A stretch of DNA of 32,271 bases from Minisyncoccota bacterium (GTDB taxonomy: Bacteria; Patescibacteriota; Minisyncoccia; UBA6257; JAGOQP01). Made by a program: the position numbers and the translations under genes. Positions 26,171-32,271 of the stretch are shown in pieces (the stretch's first letter is position 1; the number at the start of each line of letters is the position of its first letter). The stretch is from positions 1 to 32,271 of the forward strand of contig JAGOQP010000008.1 in the NCBI GenBank assembly GCA_017991375.1. Reading direction: 5' to 3'. The notes below the pieces were generated by a model that saw only the letters and a program-made list of their open reading frames with translations, searched no databases and was not told the origin of the DNA.

Positions 26171-27475
26171 TTACCCCTCTCCATTCAACACCGGCTCAAC
26201 CGACGTTTGAACGGTAATAATCGGTGTTTTTGCAAAAAGTATTTTGTCACTTAACGCGCTTCCCACGCTTGCGGTCACTGATCCAACCGCAAAACCATAT
26301 TCAGCAACATTCTCGCTAAGCGCTGTGGTTAAAAGTCCGGTTGAGTCAATAGTGCCAATACCACCCACCACTTTCCACGCCACTTTCTCCGCGCGCTTTT
26401 TGCTCCCATCGCTCATAGTAAACCACGCCTCGCATAGTATTTTTTCCCCCTCTTTGAATACTAGTTTTGCATTAGTGGTACGAAGCACGATAGAAAGCTC
26501 AACAGGCAAGATTCCTTGCGGCTTTGGAGAAATAACTGGAGATGGTAATACACTCGGCCGTGGTGTTACCGATGGAGTTGTCGATGAATGACCAACACGA
26601 TTTTCAAGAAGATTGAGCGCGCCTGATGTGTCACCCGAACGCGACGCGCGACGCGACTCTATGCGATCTTTAAATTGATTGATAACATCCTGACGAATAG
26701 TGGCGCGAATTTCTTTTATATCTTTTCCCTTATCTGTAAGTTCCTGCATGCGCGTGCGCACCCCTTCATCTTTTTTGATTGATCGAGACACCCACGGCTG
26801 TGAGAGCGTGTTGGGCTGGGTGGAGATAAGATGTTTTGCAAGCGAGACCTTTTTTTGCGCGATCGCGCTCACGTCAGTATCGGCAATTTCAAACACAGTT
26901 CCCGATGCGACCGTTGCTGGCGCTACGTCTAATAATTTTTTTGCAACCTTATCGCGCGCGAAAACGGAAACGGTATTTTCAAATCCGATAATACGCGACT
27001 GTGTTTTAGTACGCTCAACGCCAAATGCGGTTCCTCGCACCGCGGCAACAGTAGTATCTGTGGTAACTTCCCACACGGACGATGGCGTTGCCAACCCAAT
27101 AATTTTTGACCAAACCGTCCCCGCTTTCAAAAATAGGCGAGCGACCAACGTTCCATCAGCGCTATTATATGATGCCTGCGTAAGCGCAAGTGTGGTGTTC
27201 GCGTTAATATGCGCGCGCGAACCATCGGGAAAATAAATAGTTGCCACGCCGGTCGCGTCGGTTGTAATTTCATCACCAACAGAAAGCACATCGCCTGTTT
27301 CAAGCACTCGCTCCTCTTGTCCCAGGGCCCTAACACCAGGCGATTCAACCTCCACCCACGGCATCGTTATCGGTATCGCGATTTTTTCTGTTGACGGCGC
27401 GTGTACCGCTACACGCCACAAAACACCAACCACAATAATAACAACCACAATTGCTAAAAATATCCACTTATTCAT
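26171..27475 (-). CDS. FecR-domain membrane-anchored protein
   Basis: The product is 434 residues. One N-terminal membrane helix (WIFLAIVVVIIVVGVLWRVA) is followed by a FecR domain (about 60-160: LSVGDEITTDATGVATIYFPDGS, NANTTLALTQ, TVAAVRGTAFGV). A helical and charged linker, a Pro/Ser/Thr-rich stretch (about 300-330) and a C-terminal Ig-like Big_2-type domain (SKKRAEKVAWKVVGGIGTID) follow. FecR domains outside iron transport are common in surface proteins and near CHASE2 cyclases. It may present or sense a ligand for the cyclase encoded 175 bp downstream. The leader overlaps the NUDIX gene's terminator. TAGGAT lies 8 nt before the ATG; a G-rich stretch there might act weakly as a ribosome site. 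Confidence 0.85.
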   Translation of the reverse strand: MNKWIFLAIVVVIIVVGVLWRVAVHAPSTEKIAIPITMPWVEVESPGVRALGQEERVLETGDVLSVGDEITTDATGVATIYFPDGSRAHINANTTLALTQASYNSADGTLVARLFLKAGTVWSKIIGLATPSSVWEVTTDTTVAAVRGTAFGVERTKTQSRIIGFENTVSVFARDKVAKKLLDVAPATVASGTVFEIADTDVSAIAQKKVSLAKHLISTQPNTLSQPWVSRSIKKDEGVRTRMQELTDKGKDIKEIRATIRQDVINQFKDRIESRRASRSGDTSGALNLLENRVGHSSTTPSVTPRPSVLPSPVISPKPQGILPVELSIVLRTTNAKLVFKEGEKILCEAWFTMSDGSKKRAEKVAWKVVGGIGTIDSTGLLTTALSENVAEYGFAVGSVTASVGSALSDKILFAKTPIITVQTSVEPVLNGEG

Positions 27476-27505
27476 ATACCCCCATCCTACCCCTTTTCAG
27501 GTAAC

Positions 27506-27550
27506 AAAAAAAGGAGCGTGTTTGCCAATAGAGCTGAGAAAACACACCCC
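27506..27550 (-). terminator. Intrinsic terminator of the NUDIX gene
   Basis: An 11-bp stem (27513-27523 with 27540-27550, two G-T pairs) is followed on the minus strand by seven T residues. It lies 17 nt beyond the stop codon. Confidence 0.8.
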
Positions 27551-27566
27551 CTTGCTTTCGCGATTT

Positions 27567-28055
27567 CTAATCAAATCTTGTAAAAGTGCATGTAAACTTG
27601 AGAACAGTATTGCCATCAGCGCTCAGATCTATATGAGCATAGATATGTTTCCCCGCGAGCACCTCAGGGATCCACAACCTATCGACAGCCCACATCTCGT
27701 CAAGAGGCAACGCCAAAATGGGAAACCATTGAGGAATCATTTCTTCTGTCGCGCGCGTATTTCCCTGCCACTCATACACTATATACACATAGCACACAAA
27801 CGTGAGAACGCTCTCGCGGTAGAATTTAACAATCCCAACCCACTCAAGATGCTCCCCACGCGCGGAGATTCCCGCCTCTTCAAAAAGCTCCCGTGCCGCC
27901 GTCTGTCGGTGAGCTTCCCCTGCTTTGACCTTTCCGCCATACCCGTTCCACTTACCTTGTCCGTGTCCCTGCTTCTTCTTACCAAGCGATACTGTTTTGT
28001 TGTAGTTACGAACAGGAAAACATAATGTACACACCTGCGGATTTTCGATACCCAT
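27567..28055 (-). CDS. MTH1-like NUDIX hydrolase
   Basis: The product is 162 residues. A complete Nudix box starts at Gly41 (GKVKAGE...RELFEEAGI: E47, R55, E56, E59, E60). The flanks resemble human MTH1/NUDT1 beyond the box: GKWNGYGGKV (MTH1 GRWNGFGGKV, including Asn33) and MIPQWFPILALPLDEMW (MTH1 MRPCWFQLDQIPFKDMW). MTH1 hydrolyses oxidised purine dNTPs. Of the base-recognising Asp119/Asp120 pair, only the second is kept (MWAVD, Val124/Asp125 here). Activity as a nucleotide-pool sanitiser is likely, but substrate choice may differ. GGGAGG lies 4 nt before the ATG. The gene is monocistronic with TTGACT/TAATAG (16-bp spacer, 28092-28119) and a private terminator. Confidence 0.9.
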   Translation of the reverse strand: MGIENPQVCTLCFPVRNYNKTVSLGKKKQGHGQGKWNGYGGKVKAGEAHRQTAARELFEEAGISARGEHLEWVGIVKFYRESVLTFVCYVYIVYEWQGNTRATEEMIPQWFPILALPLDEMWAVDRLWIPEVLAGKHIYAHIDLSADGNTVLKFTCTFTRFD

Positions 28056-28091
28056 ACGCCCTCCCTTTTTCTATGTTTCGTACTCCTATGA

Positions 28092-28119
28092 CTATTACTC
28101 TACGGCACAAAAAAGTCAA
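28092..28119 (-). promoter_or_regulatory. Promoter of the NUDIX gene
   Basis: TTGACT (28114-28119), a 16-bp spacer and TAATAG (28092-28097). The transcript leader shares the 10-mer CATAGGAGTA with the leader of the DUF218 gene. Confidence 0.55.
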
Positions 28120-28182
28120 TCATATTTTATCTCATATGCAAAAATGTTTTTTTGTAAAACATTACCAATAATTATTTTTTAC

Positions 28183-28212
28183 AAAAAAAAGTCGCCAGCT
28201 CCTGCTGGCGAC
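28183..28212 (-). terminator. Intrinsic terminator of the DUF218 gene
   Basis: On the minus strand a perfect 9-bp stem (GTCGCCAGC/GCTGGCGAC, AGGA loop) is followed by eight T residues, 11 nt after the stop codon. Confidence 0.93.
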
Positions 28213-28223
28213 CGAATGTGCAA

Positions 28224-28820
28224 CTACCGACAACCATCAAAGGTAAACCCCCTCATCCTACCGCTTTGGTACTGCGTCATCCTCTTCTCAAGGACGCGCT
28301 CCTTCCCAAGCAGAATGGCAACGCGGACCAAAATCCCGAGCGCGATGTACGTCAACCAAGTCCGCCAACCCCCAGTCCCCAAAACAGAGACAAACTTCAC
28401 GTCTGCCCCCCGCTCCTTCGCGCGACGCTTCCAAACAGGAGCGGCGTAAAAAAGATACCAGGGCGACGAGACAACAAAAAACTCTCTCCAGTCAGCGTGG
28501 CCAACAAATGACGCCACATGCCGGGCCTCGGAGAACATTCCATAATCCCCCGTAAGAGGGAGAACGTCTCCGTTAAATCCCATTTCCGCGATCTTCCTCT
28601 CCATCAACTCATCGAGAGTCACGCCCCCCGGCCTGTAGGGAACATCCCCGGTGAGAATGATGATCGGATTAGGACGTCCTTCCAAAAACGCCAGCGCCTT
28701 TCGAATTCGCCTGTTTGTTGTTTCGCAGAGCGTCCCTTTGTCGCGAAAGTGACAAGGGATGATCACAACGACAGACGTCTTTTTGGTATCCAGTTTCATG
28801 ACACCTCCGTCGGCAGACAT
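28224..28820 (-). CDS. YdcF/SanA-like DUF218 protein
   Basis: The product is 198 residues. SVVVIIPCHF opens the Rossmann-like fold. Then NPIIILTGDVPYRPGGVTLDELMERKIAEM and FMFSEARHVASF-like segments (GMFSEARHVA) precede FFVVSSPWYLFYA. These positions match DUF218, in which 'LTGG' and 'S..H..R' segments line the active pocket. Here the first is LTGDV. A hydrophobic helix near the C-terminus (WLTYIALGILVRVAILLG) may tether it to the membrane. DUF218 members act in envelope or vancomycin-sensitivity pathways, with chemistry poorly known. AGGAGG lies 5 nt before this ATG; a second ATG (28799) with its own GGAGG is possible. It is an isolated unit with strong promoter, leader hairpin and terminator. 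Confidence 0.75.
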   Translation of the reverse strand: MSADGGVMKLDTKKTSVVVIIPCHFRDKGTLCETTNRRIRKALAFLEGRPNPIIILTGDVPYRPGGVTLDELMERKIAEMGFNGDVLPLTGDYGMFSEARHVASFVGHADWREFFVVSSPWYLFYAAPVWKRRAKERGADVKFVSVLGTGGWRTWLTYIALGILVRVAILLGKERVLEKRMTQYQSGRMRGFTFDGCR

Positions 28821-28831
28821 GTTATCCTCCT

Positions 28832-28848
28832 CGATCTTCCAAAGATCG
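28832..28848 (-). promoter_or_regulatory. Leader hairpin abutting the DUF218 ribosome site
   Basis: The minus-strand RNA has CGATCTT-TGG-AAGATCG ending immediately before AGGAGG. Stacking or melting of this stem could modulate translation. The sequence alone cannot show regulation. Confidence 0.5.
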
Positions 28849-28889
28849 TTGTCAGTTAGGTTGTCAAAAGATACTCCTATGCTAACTGT

Positions 28890-28918
28890 ATTGTACCATA
28901 CAATAATAATTTAGTCAA
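28890..28918 (-). promoter_or_regulatory. Promoter of the DUF218 gene
   Basis: TTGACT (28913-28918), a 17-bp spacer and TACAAT (28890-28895), giving a leader of about 60 nt. Confidence 0.85.
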
Positions 28919-28933
28919 TCTTTTGCGGCAAAC

Positions 28934-28964
28934 ACAAAACGGGCCCCTTTAAGGCCCGTTTTGT
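28934..28964. terminator. Bidirectional terminator hairpin
   Basis: A 12-bp perfect stem (ACAAAACGGGCC/GGCCCGTTTTGT) with a 7-nt loop. The T-run in the 3' arm works on either strand. On the minus strand it would stop the zinc-ribbon gene's transcript before the DUF218 promoter. Confidence 0.8.
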
Positions 28965-28980
28965 CTACGTACCCGCCCCC

Positions 28981-29180
28981 GGTCAATGATTAACGATTAA
29001 TGATGAAAGACAAATGTCTCGCGGTTAAGGATTAACGATGAAAGATTAATGATTCCCTCCCCGCTCCCAGTTAAGGATTAAAAATCAAAGGTTAATGATT
29101 ACATCCCCGCTCCCAGTTAAGGATGAAGGATCAAAGATTAACGATCCTCCCTGTTATTGATCGTTAGTTGTAGGTTGTTT
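28981..29180. repeat. 46-bp tandem repeat array plus words A and B
   Basis: Units at 29024-29069, 29070-29115 and 29116 to about 29150 each begin GTTAAGGAT and contain an AAAG-TTAA-GAT block and a C-rich CCCCGCTCCCA tail. The period is exactly 46 bp between the first two. A degenerate copy precedes them (28981-29006) and word B (CGTTAGTTGTAGGTTGTT, 29162-29179) follows. No gene is visible here. It is not a CRISPR array, because there are no constant repeats with unique spacers. Confidence 0.85.
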
Positions 29181-29181
29181 G

Positions 29182-29493
29182 TTACCCATTAATCTTCCCC
29201 ATCGCCTCCGCAAATTCTTCATCGGTCGCAACCTCTCCCTCAAGCACGGCGCACTGCTTATCTTGCCAATAGGGCAAGCCTTTCATGTTCTTGCGCGTTA
29301 CTCGCTCAGCAAGCGCGCGATCATCACCGAGCGACTTTAGAAAGAAGCTGACTCCTCCTTCAAAAATTTCTTCGCACGTCCTTACGCTCCCATCCTCGTT
29401 TGCGCAATACAGACAAAACTCACCCTGTTCATCGCCACCAGCAAAATCTTCTTTTTTCTCAAGCGGCATTCCGCACGCACTACATTGTTTCAT
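29182..29493 (-). CDS. Small zinc-ribbon protein
   Basis: The product is 103 residues. MKQCSACGMPLEKKEDFAGG followed by FCLYCANEDG is the signature of the putative zinc-ribbon family Zn_ribbon_2 (CxxCGMPL ... YCxYC-like): Cys4, Cys7, Cys27 and Cys30 would bind one zinc. The C-terminal helical part (GLPYWQDKQ, then acidic helices) resembles the family's tail of unknown function. Proteins of this family are small accessory or DNA-associated factors whose role is not established. There is no Shine-Dalgarno; GATATA lies 6 nt before the ATG. The gene ends inside word B. Confidence 0.8.
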   Translation of the reverse strand: MKQCSACGMPLEKKEDFAGGDEQGEFCLYCANEDGSVRTCEEIFEGGVSFFLKSLGDDRALAERVTRKNMKGLPYWQDKQCAVLEGEVATDEEFAEAMGKING

Positions 29494-29568
29494 AGTATGT
29501 ATATCATTATTTTATGATAGATATATAGTAGCACAACCAACGCAATCAACCAAAGAAAAAATATTTTG

Positions 29569-29577
29569 TGATACAAT
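29569..29577 (+). promoter_or_regulatory. Leaderless extended -10 promoter of the DUF333/DUF3298 gene
   Basis: TGATACAAT with TACAAT at 29572-29577, 7 nt before the ATG. No -35 is visible, as expected for an extended -10. Confidence 0.65.
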
Positions 29578-29584
29578 AAGCAAT

Positions 29585-30718
29585 ATGAAAAAAATATATT
29601 ACATTCTATCGATAGTAGGTGTGATTATTGTCCTATTGGCGCTCGCCTTTTTGGGCTATCGCTATTTTTATCATTCAAAAATCGGCGGAGATTCATCTAT
29701 GGGCATGGCAAACCCGGCATCAACAAACTGCGAAAAGGTTGGCGGACGATTGGAAATACAAACCAGAGAAGACGGCGGACAGTACGGACTTTGTTTTTTT
29801 GACGACAACAGAGCGTGCGAAGAATGGGCGCTCATGCGCGGCGAGTGCCCCGTAGGAGGAGTCAAAACGACTGGCTTTGATACGATCACTCAAAAATTCT
29901 GCGCGTGGAGCGGTGGATCCACCACAGCGCAAGAAAACGCTCAATGCGCATTCAAAAATGGTGTAGTATGCAGCGTCAAAGATTTTTATATCGGGCAGTG
30001 CACCAACAACGTACCATCACTAACCGACAAAAACGATTTTTATTCTATCTCCATTTCTTACCCCGATGAGCCATGGGATAGCACTGGTGTGATAAAACAG
30101 TATGCCGAATATGTGTTTAACCAAAAAAAGACCGAGTGGAAAATCGGCGGCCAATCATATACAAATGAACAACAACTAGCGGCACAATTTCCCGATAGAC
30201 CTAAGATGACATACGAATATCTTTCAACGTTCGAAAAATCAACCTCACCAAAACTAAAAACAGTGTCGTATGTCTTTACCAACTACGAATTCACGGGCGG
30301 AGCGCACGGTAACACCACCATAACGACCTTCAGTTTTGGCGCAAGCGGACAGATGAAAATAGAAGATATCCTCAACTTCAACGATAACCATAACGATATC
30401 GCGCTCACTAAACTCACTGCCACAAAACTGTTAAACGATGCAAACATCAAGACATACACCGATGAGAATATGGTGCGTGATGGACTGGGGCTTAACTGCA
30501 TCGCCGCCAACGGCACGTTCGATAAAGTCGCGTGTAACCGTGATGGATTTTTCTTTCCATCAAACTTTCAGAATTTTGTAATAACCGATACAGGACTTAC
30601 GTTTATTATGAATCGCTATCAAGTCGCGCCATACGTTGCTGGAAATCCAAAAGTATCGTTTACATGGGAAGAACTAAAACCGTTTTTGAATAAGGGATTT
30701 GTGATTGGTGAAAAATGA
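29585..30718 (+). CDS. Membrane-anchored DUF333-DUF3298 fusion protein
   Basis: The product is 377 residues from the ATG at 29585. The frame is open 100 codons upstream, but that overlaps the zinc-ribbon gene on the other strand and lacks a signal. One N-terminal membrane helix (about 5-26) is followed by a DUF333 domain (about 42-90: NPASTNCEKVGGRLEI, YGLCFFDD, CEEWALMRGECP). A second Cys-rich segment follows (FCAWSGG to IGQC, about 106-139). Then an RsiV/PdaC-like pair runs from about 150 to 370, with the DUF3298 signatures TGGAHGNTT, Asp/Asn-rich FNDNHND and YQVAPYVAGNPKVSFTWEEL. DUF3298 is found in extracytoplasmic anti-sigma and deacetylase-associated proteins. The role is probably surface binding or sensing. 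A terminator follows. Confidence 0.85.
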   Translation: MKKIYYILSIVGVIIVLLALAFLGYRYFYHSKIGGDSSMGMANPASTNCEKVGGRLEIQTREDGGQYGLCFFDDNRACEEWALMRGECPVGGVKTTGFDTITQKFCAWSGGSTTAQENAQCAFKNGVVCSVKDFYIGQCTNNVPSLTDKNDFYSISISYPDEPWDSTGVIKQYAEYVFNQKKTEWKIGGQSYTNEQQLAAQFPDRPKMTYEYLSTFEKSTSPKLKTVSYVFTNYEFTGGAHGNTTITTFSFGASGQMKIEDILNFNDNHNDIALTKLTATKLLNDANIKTYTDENMVRDGLGLNCIAANGTFDKVACNRDGFFFPSNFQNFVITDTGLTFIMNRYQVAPYVAGNPKVSFTWEELKPFLNKGFVIGEK

Positions 30719-30775
30719 TTTTAAAAATTCCTTCACAACAAAACATTACTGCCTAGTATACGCTTCCCCTCACAT

Positions 30776-30808
30776 ACAAAAATACATCTGTAACGATGTA
30801 TTTTTTGT
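30776..30808 (+). terminator. Intrinsic terminator of the DUF333/DUF3298 gene
   Basis: The stem AAAATACATC/GATGTATTTT closes a TGTAAC loop, extended by an ACA/TGT base and followed by T residues. It lies 60 nt after the stop. Confidence 0.85.
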
Positions 30809-30950
30809 AAATATGGAGGATAGTAAAAAACATTAGAACCTACCGAATGACTACCAGCGAGCGGTTCTTAGTCCCTATTGTGGACGCATTCAGAACATTA
30901 AAATGGGAGTTATTAGTTAAAAAATTGGGAAGTTTGAATTCTATATAAAT

Positions 30951-30971
30951 AAAAAGGACCCCGAAGGGTCC
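30951..30971 (-). terminator. Intrinsic terminator with a TTCG tetraloop
   Basis: On the minus strand GGACCC-TTCG-GGGTCC, the very stable C(UUCG)G loop, is followed by TTTTTATTT. It ends the transcript of the 104-residue protein gene, 24 nt after the stop. Confidence 0.95.
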
Positions 30972-30995
30972 GAGAGTAGAGTACCGAAGCAATGT

Positions 30996-31310
30996 TCAGT
31001 TGGTCTTGGGAGCGTGGCCGTTCCTTTCCGCCCACAGACGGAAGTCGTTACCTCCGACTTCCAGAAGATCCTCGACTCCCACGATGAAGATCGTCCTCGG
31101 ACGTCGATCAGCTGGATCCGTGAATGCTGCCAGCTCGTCGGGGTTGTAGGCGATGCCTGCTGCGGTGAAGAAGCTGTTTTTTATCAACACCACAGGCAGA
31201 CACCCCTTGGGAACAGCGTCCCAGTCCAGAGTCTTGCTGGGGACTTCGATCCCATGGCCGATCAGGAATACCTCCTTGCTGCAGTTGCCAGGATTCACAT
31301 AGTAGCCCAT
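30996..31310 (-). CDS. Unknown 104-residue protein (MGYYVNP family)
   Basis: The start is the ATG at 31310. GGGGAG lies 4 nt upstream, and the earlier in-frame ATG at 31349 sits on the -10 box and cannot be transcribed. The sequence MGYYVNPGNCSKEVFLIGHG, LPVVLIKNSFFTAAGIAYNPDELAAFTDP and RRPRTIFIVGVEDLL recalls, from memory, small proteins of unknown function seen in phages and CPR genomes that keep 'FTAAGIAY ... F..P.D.RP'. It is one compact alpha/beta domain without export signal. It is an isolated unit: consensus promoter with an internal palindrome, Shine-Dalgarno and a tetraloop terminator. Small phage-like accessory function is possible. Confidence 0.75.
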   Translation of the reverse strand: MGYYVNPGNCSKEVFLIGHGIEVPSKTLDWDAVPKGCLPVVLIKNSFFTAAGIAYNPDELAAFTDPADRRPRTIFIVGVEDLLEVGGNDFRLWAERNGHAPKTN

Positions 31311-31349
31311 GGCTCTCCCCTTTCTTCTTTGAATTTTACAGCTTTGCAC

Positions 31350-31378
31350 ATGATAGCATATTATATGCTATTTGTCAA
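31350..31378 (-). promoter_or_regulatory. Promoter with 19-bp palindromic operator candidate
   Basis: TTGACA (31373-31378), a 17-bp spacer and TATCAT (31350-31355). The palindrome ATAGCATAT-T-ATATGCTAT (31353-31371) fills the spacer and enters the -10. This is the classical position for a repressor dimer. Confidence 0.8.
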
Positions 31379-31435
31379 TATTTACCCCCACCATTGGTCT
31401 AGTTATTATTCAAAACGAGCAAAAAAGCTTTTTCC

Positions 31436-31672
31436 CTAAAACAAAATCCTGAAAATCGCGACAATAGCTATAAAAGTCCAAATAATATTCAATACTCCTG
31501 GTTGATACGCTCGTTTATAAAAAGAAACAAGTACGATCCCCAACGCTCCCGTGCCATTAAGTAGTTGATAAACGATATCGGTAGGTTGCACTAAAGAAAA
31601 GCTCACCAAAGCATACGCCACCACGATGGCAACCATTCCATACCAACCACAAAATTCAATAAACTTCCCCAT
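31436..31672 (-). CDS. CBU_0592-like small membrane protein
   Basis: The product is 78 residues with three hydrophobic helices: FCGWYGMVAIVVAYALVSF, then a YQLLNGTGALGIVLVSFYK helix pair, and VLNIIWTFIAIVAIFRIL. The G-x-x-G...AY...YQLLN..GA...V...K.A.QP..LN..W pattern matches the CBU_0592 family of unknown function (possible small transporter or scaffold). A consensus extended -10 (TGCTATAAT, 31679-31687) lies 6 nt before the ATG with no Shine-Dalgarno, so the mRNA should be leaderless. Confidence 0.85.
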   Translation of the reverse strand: MGKFIEFCGWYGMVAIVVAYALVSFSLVQPTDIVYQLLNGTGALGIVLVSFYKRAYQPGVLNIIWTFIAIVAIFRILF

Positions 31673-31678
31673 TGGCTT

Positions 31679-31687
31679 ATTATAGCA
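31679..31687 (-). promoter_or_regulatory. Leaderless extended -10 promoter of the CBU_0592-like gene
   Basis: TGC followed by a perfect TATAAT (31679-31684), 6 nt upstream of the start codon. The -35 is weak (TTCGTG at a 16-bp spacing). Confidence 0.75.
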
Positions 31688-31762
31688 ATTTTCTTAAATA
31701 CACGAATCGTATCGATATGTGGTTCAGTAATGGGGAGAAACCCTCCTTCAACTCAACCCTAC

Positions 31763-32230
31763 GTCATCGCGTAGGGTTAATCTAGACACCCGCCCGAACG
31801 TACCGTTCGGTACGAGCGGACCGCCTCGCGTTCCGATAAGCTTATCGGAACAAGCTCCGTCGTTCTCCGCCACGGCGGACCCACGCACGCAAAGCAGTTT
31901 GCGTGCTCCTCTCCGCATAAAATTTAAATCCGCCTATGTAGCGGATAAAATTTCATATGCGGTACCTTTTGGTTAAAATCCGAACTTTTTTTGACGAGAA
32001 CCTCGACCAGTGAACTCGCCCCGCCGCCCGCCGCCGCTGACACTCCGGCGGCAACCTCGCAGAAAAATTTTCTCCTCATTTTTTGATTTTGCGCGCGATC
32101 ATTTTTTTCTTTTAAAAGGAAAAGAAAATTTTTCTGCTCGGTTCCGCCCTACAAGTTTTCGGGCGGAGCGGCGGGGCTCAAACGCTCGGGCGAGGCGGAA
32201 TTCCCCCCACACCCCCCTTCCGCCTCGCCC
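31763..32230. other. About 470-bp GC-rich, multi-hairpin non-coding region
   Basis: No credible gene is visible from 31673 to the right edge. In order it holds: AACCCTACG/CGTAGGGTT (31763-31786), CCGAACG-TAC-CGTTCGG, a 22-bp perfect palindrome around AAGCTT (31830-31851), GCACGCAAA-GCAG-TTTGCGTGC (31885-31906), an imperfect 21-bp arm hairpin (31913-31962), GCAGAAAAATTTTCT and its inverse (32059-32073 with 32123-32137) nested inside GCCCCGCCGC and its inverse (32018-32027 with 32168-32177), and GGGCGAGGCGGAA/TTCCGCCTCGCCC around a C-rich 17-nt loop (32188-32230). Bases 31820-31908 are copy 3 of the tRNA-linked hairpin repeat. A 39-codon frame entering from the right edge on the minus strand (ending SPAAPPENL) is noted but not called. 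Confidence 0.7.
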
Positions 32231-32271
32231 TCGCTTCCGACGGCTCTTTTTTCGGCGGATTTGGAGTGCGT

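Noticed and set aside
28981-29150. Tandem repeats considered as a CRISPR array
   Set aside because: Units are contiguous 46-bp degenerate copies with no unique spacers, and no cas gene is present.
29285-29584. Upstream extension of the DUF333/DUF3298 frame
   Set aside because: It overlaps the zinc-ribbon gene on the other strand and would place the membrane anchor in the middle of the protein; the -10 at 29572 supports the start at 29585.
30847-30948. Possible 33-residue ORF (MTTSERFLVPIVDAFRTLKW...)
   Set aside because: No Shine-Dalgarno, no convincing -10 and no recognised family; too short to support.
31763-32230. Structured region considered as tmRNA, RNase P RNA or SRP RNA
   Set aside because: No tag reading frame with a tRNA-like end, no P4-type conserved RNase P blocks and no SRP tetraloop motif could be found on either strand.
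32152-32271. Minus-strand open frame entering from the right edge, ending SPAAPPENL
   Set aside because: The sequence is low-complexity and coincides with the inverted repeats, so it is probably translated repeat DNA, though a real gene tail beyond the edge cannot be excluded.

Overview
The window looks like a chromosomal segment of a Patescibacteria (Candidate Phyla Radiation, probably Parcubacteria-like) genome. This is inferred from several visible traits. There is a compact type IV pilus locus without a secretin gene. gatC and gatA are present without gatB beside them. Many small CPR-type membrane and secreted proteins occur, including 'VGIGTTTP' surface proteins and a DUF333/DUF3298 protein. 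The tRNA genes lack an encoded CCA. TGA works as a stop (gatA ends in TGA), which argues against the code-25 lineages (Gracilibacteria, Absconditabacteria).

Layout, left to right. 1-3.2 kb: two minus-strand secreted proteins, one a PKD-domain protein cut by the left edge and one a GC-richer alpha-helical protein. They are separated by long perfect palindromes. 3.3-4.6 kb: an RNA island with tRNA-Met (minus), initiator tRNA-fMet and tRNA-Asp (plus), an NlpC/P60 hydrolase gene, and GC-rich hairpin repeats that include a duplicated tRNA 3' end. 4.7-6.7 kb: a surface-protein pair (beta-helix and 'VGIGTTTP'). 6.8-9.4 kb: a CPR membrane protein, gatA and gatC. 9.4-11.5 kb: ligA.

11.5-22.3 kb: an almost continuous minus-strand type IV pilus cluster, in transcription order pilM, pilN, pilO, a one-TM PilP-position protein, pilB, pilT, pilC, major pilin, pilD, and GspH/PilV/PilW/PilX-like minor pilins. 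A divergent comFC follows at 22.5 kb. Together this reads as a pilus and DNA-uptake apparatus: PilB and PilT are the motors, PilC and PilMNO the inner-membrane platform, PilD the pilin processing enzyme, and ComFC the competence partner. 23.2-31.7 kb: an accessory region with an unknown protein, a CHASE2-adenylate cyclase next to a FecR-domain protein, an MTH1-like NUDIX hydrolase, a YdcF/DUF218 protein, a zinc-ribbon protein, a DUF333/DUF3298 membrane-anchored protein, a 104-residue unknown and a CBU_0592-like membrane protein. 31.7-32.27 kb: about 600 bp of non-coding, highly structured, GC-rich DNA.

Two kinds of expression signal coexist. One set of genes has a (often extended) -10 box 6-8 nt before the ATG and no Shine-Dalgarno, which predicts leaderless mRNAs (NlpC, gatC, gatA, the DUF333 gene, the CBU_0592-like gene, probably comFC). 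Another set of five isolated genes has a -35/-10 pair, usually with a 17-bp spacer, then a 30-60 nt leader, a strong GGAGG-type Shine-Dalgarno and a private intrinsic terminator. Intergenic spaces are built from a few recurring sequence words, including an exact 46-bp tandem repeat. Everything here was read by eye; no database search was possible, so family names rest on motif recognition.
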